Shown here: piece by piece, positions 4,051 through 6,891 of the stretch | Layout: each line of letters starts with the position of its first letter | Position numbering within the stretch: the stretch's first letter is position 1 | Source: Sphingomonadaceae bacterium | Lineage (GTDB): Bacteria > Pseudomonadota > Alphaproteobacteria > Sphingomonadales > Sphingomonadaceae | Direction: 5' to 3' | Length of the DNA: 6,891 nt | NCBI GenBank assembly: GCA_013821585.1 | Contig: JACDGO010000109.1 | Coordinates: 1-6,891 of the forward strand | The notes under the pieces: model-generated | What the model saw: only the letters and a program-made list of their open reading frames with translations | Databases searched by the model: none | What the model was told of the DNA's origin: nothing | Translations under genes and position numbers: made by a program

Positions 4051-4942
4051 CCCAACCTCATCCGTCATTCCCGCGAAAGCGGGGATCCCTCTGTTCTTCT
4101 CGCCGGCGAAGAAGCGGGATTCCCGCTTTCGCCGGAATGACGGGCTGTGGGCGCTGCTGCTGGCGATCGTCTTTTGCATTTTCGCTACTCCCGCGCTCGC
4201 GCAGACCTTTCCCCCGCTCACGGGCCGGGTCGTCGACGACGCGCATTTGTTGTCCGCCGATCAGGCGGCGGCGCTCGATGCCAAGCTCGCCGGGATCGAG
4301 CAGCGCAGCGGGCACCAGCTCGTCGTCGCGACGCTGCCGTCGCTCCAGGGGCAGGAGATCGAGACTTACGGCTATCAGCTCGGACGGACCTGGGCGATCG
4401 GCAAGAAGGGCGTCAACGACGGCGTAATCCTGATCGTCGCGCCGAACGAGCGCAAGGTGCGGATCGAGGTCGGCTACGGCCTCGAAGGCGTGCTGACCGA
4501 CGCCTATTCGAGTGTTGTCATCAACTCGGTCATTCTGCCCATATTCAAGGCGGGCGACTATCCCGGCGGGATCGACGCGGGCGTCGACGCGATCGCCGAA
4601 CAGATCGCGCTGCCCCCCGATCAAGCGCAGGCGCGCATCGCGCAAGTGACCGCGCAGCAGCAGCGCCGGCATTCGGGAATCAATGTCGGCACGCTGATCT
4701 GGTGGGGGGTCATCTTTCTGTTCTTCGTCCTGCCGATGCTCGGCCGCCTCGGCGGCGGGCGGCGCTATCGCGGCGGCGGCATCGGCAACATCATCCTGTG
4801 GAGCGCGCTCAGCGGCGCGCTTAACAGCCGCGGCGGCGGCTCGGGATGGGGTGGAGGCGGCGGCTTCGGCGGAGGCGGCGGCGGAGGGTTTTCGGGTGGC
4901 GGCGGGTCGTTCGGCGGCGGCGGCGCGTCGGGCGGATGGTGA
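3905..4942 (+). CDS. TPM-domain protein, YgcG-like, with Gly-rich tail; start unresolved
   Basis: A membrane-anchored envelope protein of the TPM_phosphatase family (PF04536); biochemical activity unproven for most members. Numbering from 3905: hydrophobic signal segment LWALLLAIVFCIFATPALA at 81-99 (cleavage before Q100), TPM domain about 105-236 with TGRVVDDAHLLS (106-117) and RKVRIEVGYGLEGVLTD (183-199), a transmembrane segment LIWWGVIFLFFVLPML (264-279), then a tail of 36 residues with 26 glycines ending ASGGW, as in YgcG proteins. The only ATG, GTG or TTG in frame before the signal peptide is the ATG at 3905, inside lemA, which would put about 80 implausible residues first, partly translated from the REP-like repeat. 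The protein supported by homology starts near 4145 (CTG) or from a site lost by mutation. The stop overlaps the next gene by 7 nt. Confidence 0.85.
   Translation: MARCRHITHASAPSPTPSAPRSSTARSRWRHSRRRHRTPEPRRRSISISPTSSVIPAKAGIPLFFSPAKKRDSRFRRNDGLWALLLAIVFCIFATPALAQTFPPLTGRVVDDAHLLSADQAAALDAKLAGIEQRSGHQLVVATLPSLQGQEIETYGYQLGRTWAIGKKGVNDGVILIVAPNERKVRIEVGYGLEGVLTDAYSSVVINSVILPIFKAGDYPGGIDAGVDAIAEQIALPPDQAQARIAQVTAQQQRRHSGINVGTLIWWGVIFLFFVLPMLGRLGGGRRYRGGGIGNIILWSALSGALNSRGGGSGWGGGGGFGGGGGGGFSGGGGSFGGGGASGGW
4063..4142. repeat. REP-like imperfect palindrome between lemA and the TPM gene
   Basis: The left arm 4063-4090 begins CGTCATTCCCGCGAAAGCGG; the right arm 4115-4142, read in reverse complement, matches it at 25 of 28 positions. 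The 24-nt centre is itself nearly palindromic around CGCCGGCG, so the whole 80 nt can fold into one long hairpin. The word CGTCATTCCCGCGAAAGCGG is a widely scattered proteobacterial REP-type sequence (established, from memory). Only one copy is in this window. In the RNA it could stabilise the lemA message or damp read-through. It directly abuts the signal-peptide codons of the next gene. Confidence 0.88.
4832..4936 (+). repeat. Low-complexity GGC-rich tract encoding the Gly-rich tail
   Basis: About 105 nt of near-continuous GGN codons broken by Ser, Phe and Trp codons. It encodes the glycine-rich C-terminus of the first TPM protein, and makes arginine-rich or proline-rich artefact frames on either strand. 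Such tracts are prone to slippage, so tail length may vary between strains. Confidence 0.85.
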
Positions 4943-5610
4943 CGCGGCTCACGCCCGAAGACCGTGCGGCGGTCAGCGACGCGGTCCACGCGGCCGAAGG
5001 CGGCACGTCGGGGGAGATCGTGACGATCGTCGCCGATCGTTCGGACGCCTATCACGACGTCGGGCTGCACTATGCGCTGCTCGCGCTGCTGTTCGTGCCT
5101 GTCCTGTTCGCCGCATGGCCCGCGCTGCCGCTGCGGCTGATCGCGCTGTTCAACAACGGCTGGATCGGGGCGGAAACGCGCGAGCTTCTGCTGCTGACCT
5201 TCGCCATCGAAATCCTCGCCTTCCTGATCGTGCGCTACACGCTCGCGATCATGCCGTTGCGCCTCGCGCTGACGCCGAAGGCCACCCGCCGGCGTCGCGT
5301 GCACAGGCGCGCGGTCGAGTTGTTCCGGGTCGGCGCCGAAAGCCGCACGACCGGGCGCACCGGCATCCTCATTTACCTCTCGCTCGGCGAACGCATGGCG
5401 GAGATCGTCGCCGACGAGGCGATCCACGCGGCCGTCGCGCCCGAAGCCTGGGGCGACGCGATGGCCGCGCTGATCGGCGAAGCCCGCCACGGCCGCGTCG
5501 CGCGAGGGATGATCGCGGCGGTCGGGGAAGTCGGCGCGATCCTGAGCCGGCACCTCCCGCGCGCCGCGGACGACGCGAACGAGCTGCCCGACCGGCTGAT
5601 CGAGCTTTGA
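4936..5610 (+). CDS. Second TPM-domain membrane protein
   Basis: A 224-residue integral membrane protein with a split TPM domain: the N-terminal part TSGEIVTIVADRSDAY (24-39) is the start of the fold, then two hydrophobic segments, HYALLALLFVPVLFAAWPAL (45-64) and LLLLTFAIEILAFLIVRYTL (84-103), then the rest of the domain with ESRTTGRTGILIYLSLGER (135-153) and MAEIVADEAIH (154-164). It lacks a cleavable signal peptide and a glycine tail, so it differs in topology from the upstream TPM protein. Function unknown; family context (LemA plus two TPM proteins) suggests a common envelope process. The ATG at 4936 overlaps the upstream stop by 7 nt; a GTG directly after it (4939) is an equally possible start with 4-nt overlap. 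The frame upstream of 4936 is an arginine-rich artefact of the glycine tract. The stop overlaps the Nudix start. Confidence 0.9.
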   Translation: MVTRLTPEDRAAVSDAVHAAEGGTSGEIVTIVADRSDAYHDVGLHYALLALLFVPVLFAAWPALPLRLIALFNNGWIGAETRELLLLTFAIEILAFLIVRYTLAIMPLRLALTPKATRRRRVHRRAVELFRVGAESRTTGRTGILIYLSLGERMAEIVADEAIHAAVAPEAWGDAMAALIGEARHGRVARGMIAAVGEVGAILSRHLPRAADDANELPDRLIEL

Positions 5611-6125
5611 CGGCGGAAGAGACGGTCTGGACCGGCCGCTACATCGTCGCGAAGCGACGCGGGCGCTGGGAATATGCGGCGCGCGCGCGGAACATCGGCG
5701 CGGCGGTGATCCTCGCGGTCGAGGACGATCGCATCCTCCTCGTCGAGCAGTTTCGCGTTCCGCTCGGCCGCCGCTGTCTCGAAATGCCGGCCGGACTCGT
5801 CGGTGACGGCGTTGCGGGCGAGAGCATCGAGGCGTCGGCCGCGCGCGAGCTCGAGGAGGAGACCGGCTGGCGCGCCGGGCGCATCGAGATCGTCGGCGAA
5901 TTCGCCTCGTCGCCGGGCCTGGTCAGCGAGACCTTCACGCTCGTCCGCGCGCACGGGCTGACGCAGATCGACGCGGGCGGGGGGATCGAGGGCGAGGAGA
6001 TCGTCGTCCACCGCGTGCCGCTGGCCGCGGTTTCCGCCTTCGTCGCGGCAAAACGCGCCGAAGGCGTCGCGATCGACGTCAAGCTGCTCGCGTTGCCCGG
6101 CCTGGTAACGATTTCGTTACCATAG
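5607..6125 (+). CDS. Nudix hydrolase, ADP-ribose pyrophosphatase type
   Basis: Predicted to hydrolyse ADP-ribose or similar nucleoside diphosphate sugars to AMP plus sugar phosphate, a cytosolic clean-up reaction. The 172-residue product holds a full Nudix box at 66-88: G66, E72, then R80-E81-L82, E84, E85, G87 and W88, agreeing with GX5EX7REUXEEXGU; the glutamates bind the metals. Two features point to the ADP-ribose subgroup: EMPAGLVGD (59-67) just before and through the box start, and the proline P103 fifteen residues after the box in SSPGLVSETFTLVRA. The start is a TTG at 5607 whose last bases form the stop of the preceding gene (TTGA, 4-nt overlap); no ATG or GTG fits, and the Shine-Dalgarno is poor, so translation probably depends on coupling. 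The substrate is inferred from motifs and not proven. Confidence 0.92.
   Translation: MTAEETVWTGRYIVAKRRGRWEYAARARNIGAAVILAVEDDRILLVEQFRVPLGRRCLEMPAGLVGDGVAGESIEASAARELEEETGWRAGRIEIVGEFASSPGLVSETFTLVRAHGLTQIDAGGGIEGEEIVVHRVPLAAVSAFVAAKRAEGVAIDVKLLALPGLVTISLP
6103..6122. repeat. Perfect 9-bp inverted repeat at the end of the Nudix gene
   Basis: TGGTAACGA (6103-6111) and TCGTTACCA (6114-6122) are exact reverse complements separated by TT. The element covers the last codons of the Nudix gene and ends just before its stop. It could be an operator for a dimeric regulator of the downstream methyltransferase gene, or an RNA hairpin; no T-run follows, so a classical terminator is unlikely. AT content is higher than in the neighbouring coding sequence. 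Confidence 0.7.
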
Positions 6126-6136
6126 CGCGCCACTCT

Positions 6137-6151
6137 CCGGAGGCGCTCCGG
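6137..6151 (+). repeat. Short hairpin CCGGAG/CTCCGG in the Nudix-methyltransferase gap
   Basis: CCGGAG (6137-6142) and CTCCGG (6146-6151) form a 6-bp stem with loop GCG, 26 nt before the methyltransferase ATG. No T-run follows, so it is at best a weak or Rho-assisted terminator, or a leader hairpin. Confidence 0.4.
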
Positions 6152-6177
6152 TTCGCGCGCTTCGGGGAACACGGCCG

Positions 6178-6696
6178 ATGCCATTGCTCAGCGACTATGC
6201 GTGTAAGCGCAAGATCGCCTATTTCCTCGATCCGCTTCCCAAGGACGCGCGCATCCTGGAGATCGGATGCGGCTCGAAATGGGTCGGCGACTATCTCCGC
6301 GCCAACGGCTGGACCGGCTATGTCGGTCTCGATCTCGAATCCCCGGCTGACATTGTCGGCGACGTCCGGGAGTGGCGCGCGCTCGGCCTCGAACCTGAGG
6401 GCTTCGACGCGATCGTCGCGTTCGAGGTGATCGAGCATGTCGATTTCGTCGACGAGGCGTTCGACCTGCTCAGGCCGGGCGGGCTGCTCCTGCTGACCTC
6501 GCCGGTGCCTCGCATGGACTGGGCGATGAAGCTGCTCGAGGCGGCCGGGCTCAACCAGAAGCGCACGAGCCCGCATTCGAACCTGACCGACTTCCGCAGC
6601 ATCAGGCGTTTCGAGTCCTGCGCGATCGCGCGCAAGGCGGGGCTGTCGCAATGGGGCGTGCTGCGCAAGCCGAACGAATCCTTGCTTGCCGCCTGA
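6178..6696 (+). CDS. Small class I SAM-dependent methyltransferase
   Basis: A 172-residue cytosolic protein with a minimal Rossmann-like methyltransferase fold (Methyltransf_11/23 type). Motif I is ARILEIGCGSKWVG (24-37), the glycine-rich SAM loop; LDLE (51-54) ends strand 2 with an acidic residue for the ribose; GDV (61-63) follows; AFEVIEHVDFVDEAF (81-95) is the motif found in many ubiquinone, glycan and small-molecule methyltransferases; LLRPGGLLLLTSP (97-109) is the post-motif. The acceptor substrate cannot be told from this. The ATG at 6178 has GGGGA at 6164-6168, 9 nt upstream. It lies 52 nt after the Nudix gene, across the inverted repeat and hairpin, so it may be the last gene of that operon or have its own promoter. 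Confidence 0.9.
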   Translation: MPLLSDYACKRKIAYFLDPLPKDARILEIGCGSKWVGDYLRANGWTGYVGLDLESPADIVGDVREWRALGLEPEGFDAIVAFEVIEHVDFVDEAFDLLRPGGLLLLTSPVPRMDWAMKLLEAAGLNQKRTSPHSNLTDFRSIRRFESCAIARKAGLSQWGVLRKPNESLLAA

Positions 6697-6717
6697 ACCG
6701 TGCGGCAAAGGGGCGGT

Positions 6718-6891
6718 ATGACCCGCTCTCTCCTCCCCATCGCCGCGCTGCTGCTGATCGCCGCCGCGCCCGCATCAAACGAAGCCGAGGTCCGCGCGCA
6801 GGCGCGCGCGTTTGACGCCGCGCAGATCGTCAAGGACGGCAAGACGCTCGACCGCTTCCTTGCCGACGACCTCGTCTTCGTGCGCGGATCG
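6718..6891 (+). CDS. Exported NTF2-like (DUF4440-type) protein, N-terminal part
   Basis: The gene runs off the right edge; 58 codons are visible. The product starts MTRSLLPIAALLLIAAAPAS, a Sec signal peptide with likely cleavage after APA, followed by an amphipathic helix EVRAQARAFDAAQIVKDG and then KTLDRFLADDLVFVRGS. The pattern of a helix with AFDAAQ followed by L-x-x-F-L-A-D-D-L-x-F is typical of SnoaL/NTF2-like DUF4440 proteins, which are small alpha+beta barrels of unassigned function. AAAGGGG at 6707-6713 lies 4 nt before the ATG, a good ribosome binding site. It starts 21 nt after the methyltransferase stop and may be co-transcribed. Family assignment rests on the first third of the protein only. 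Confidence 0.72.
   Translation, partial: MTRSLLPIAALLLIAAAPASNEAEVRAQARAFDAAQIVKDGKTLDRFLADDLVFVRGS

Noticed and set aside
4063..4142. The REP-like palindrome as a simple transcription terminator of lemA
   Set aside because: No T-run follows the hairpin and the downstream TPM gene has no other promoter space, so termination here is not supported.
4846..4935. N-terminal extension of the second TPM gene
   Set aside because: The extension is a frame-shifted reading of the glycine codons (mostly arginine); the ATG at 4936 gives the family start.
4765..5553. Minus-strand open frames opposite the two TPM genes
   Set aside because: They mirror the glycine tract as poly-proline and otherwise read as charged artefacts; the plus-strand genes have clear motifs and coupled starts.
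1..6891. CRISPR, insertion sequence, prophage, toxin-antitoxin or defence genes
   Set aside because: No spaced direct repeats, transposase or recombinase motifs, or small toxin-like gene pairs were seen on either strand; gene content is core metabolic and envelope.

Overview
This GC-rich window looks like ordinary chromosomal DNA of an alphaproteobacterium, most likely a member of the Sphingomonadales. Three things point there. The tmRNA gene is circularly permuted (two-piece), as in alphaproteobacteria, and encodes the short tag ANDNEALAIAA. The exported hypothetical protein carries a cysteine-rich '[18 protein letters not shown]' segment of a kind I associate with sphingomonads. The order phhB / zincin-like metallopeptidase / ccmA / ccmB also fits. 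These taxonomic points come from memory of the families, not from a search. I see no phage, transposase, CRISPR array, toxin-antitoxin pair or defence module.

Layout. Positions 1-1290 (minus strand) hold a tight operon: a small HExxH metallopeptidase, ccmA and the start of ccmB, each overlapping the next by 4 nt (cytochrome c maturation, heme-exporter subunits). phhB (pterin-4a-carbinolamine dehydratase) diverges from it across a 38-nt gap and converges on a small secreted protein gene; their stop codons interlock. Positions 2054-2400 (minus) hold ssrA as a permuted gene: acceptor piece first, then a 30-nt spacer, then the tag-coding piece with two tandem pseudoknots. An Rrf2-family regulator (plus) diverges from ssrA and converges on mscL (minus), again with interlocked stops.

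From 3475 to the right edge everything is on the plus strand: a LemA lipoprotein, a YgcG-like TPM-domain protein, a second TPM-domain membrane protein, a Nudix hydrolase of the ADP-ribose pyrophosphatase type, a small SAM-dependent methyltransferase, and the start of an exported NTF2-like/DUF4440 protein. TPM1-TPM2 and TPM2-Nudix overlap by 7 and 4 nt, so translational coupling is likely. LemA and TPM proteins are often encoded together and probably act in the envelope; the Nudix enzyme is a cytosolic house-cleaning function.

The points most worth a second look are the following. (1) An 80-nt REP-like imperfect palindrome sits exactly where the start of the first TPM gene should be, leaving no ATG, GTG or TTG in frame between the lemA stop and the signal peptide. 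(2) The tmRNA carries two tandem H-type pseudoknots that share an identical 13-mer. (3) A perfect 9-bp inverted repeat lies over the Nudix stop region. I do not see a previously undescribed biological system here.
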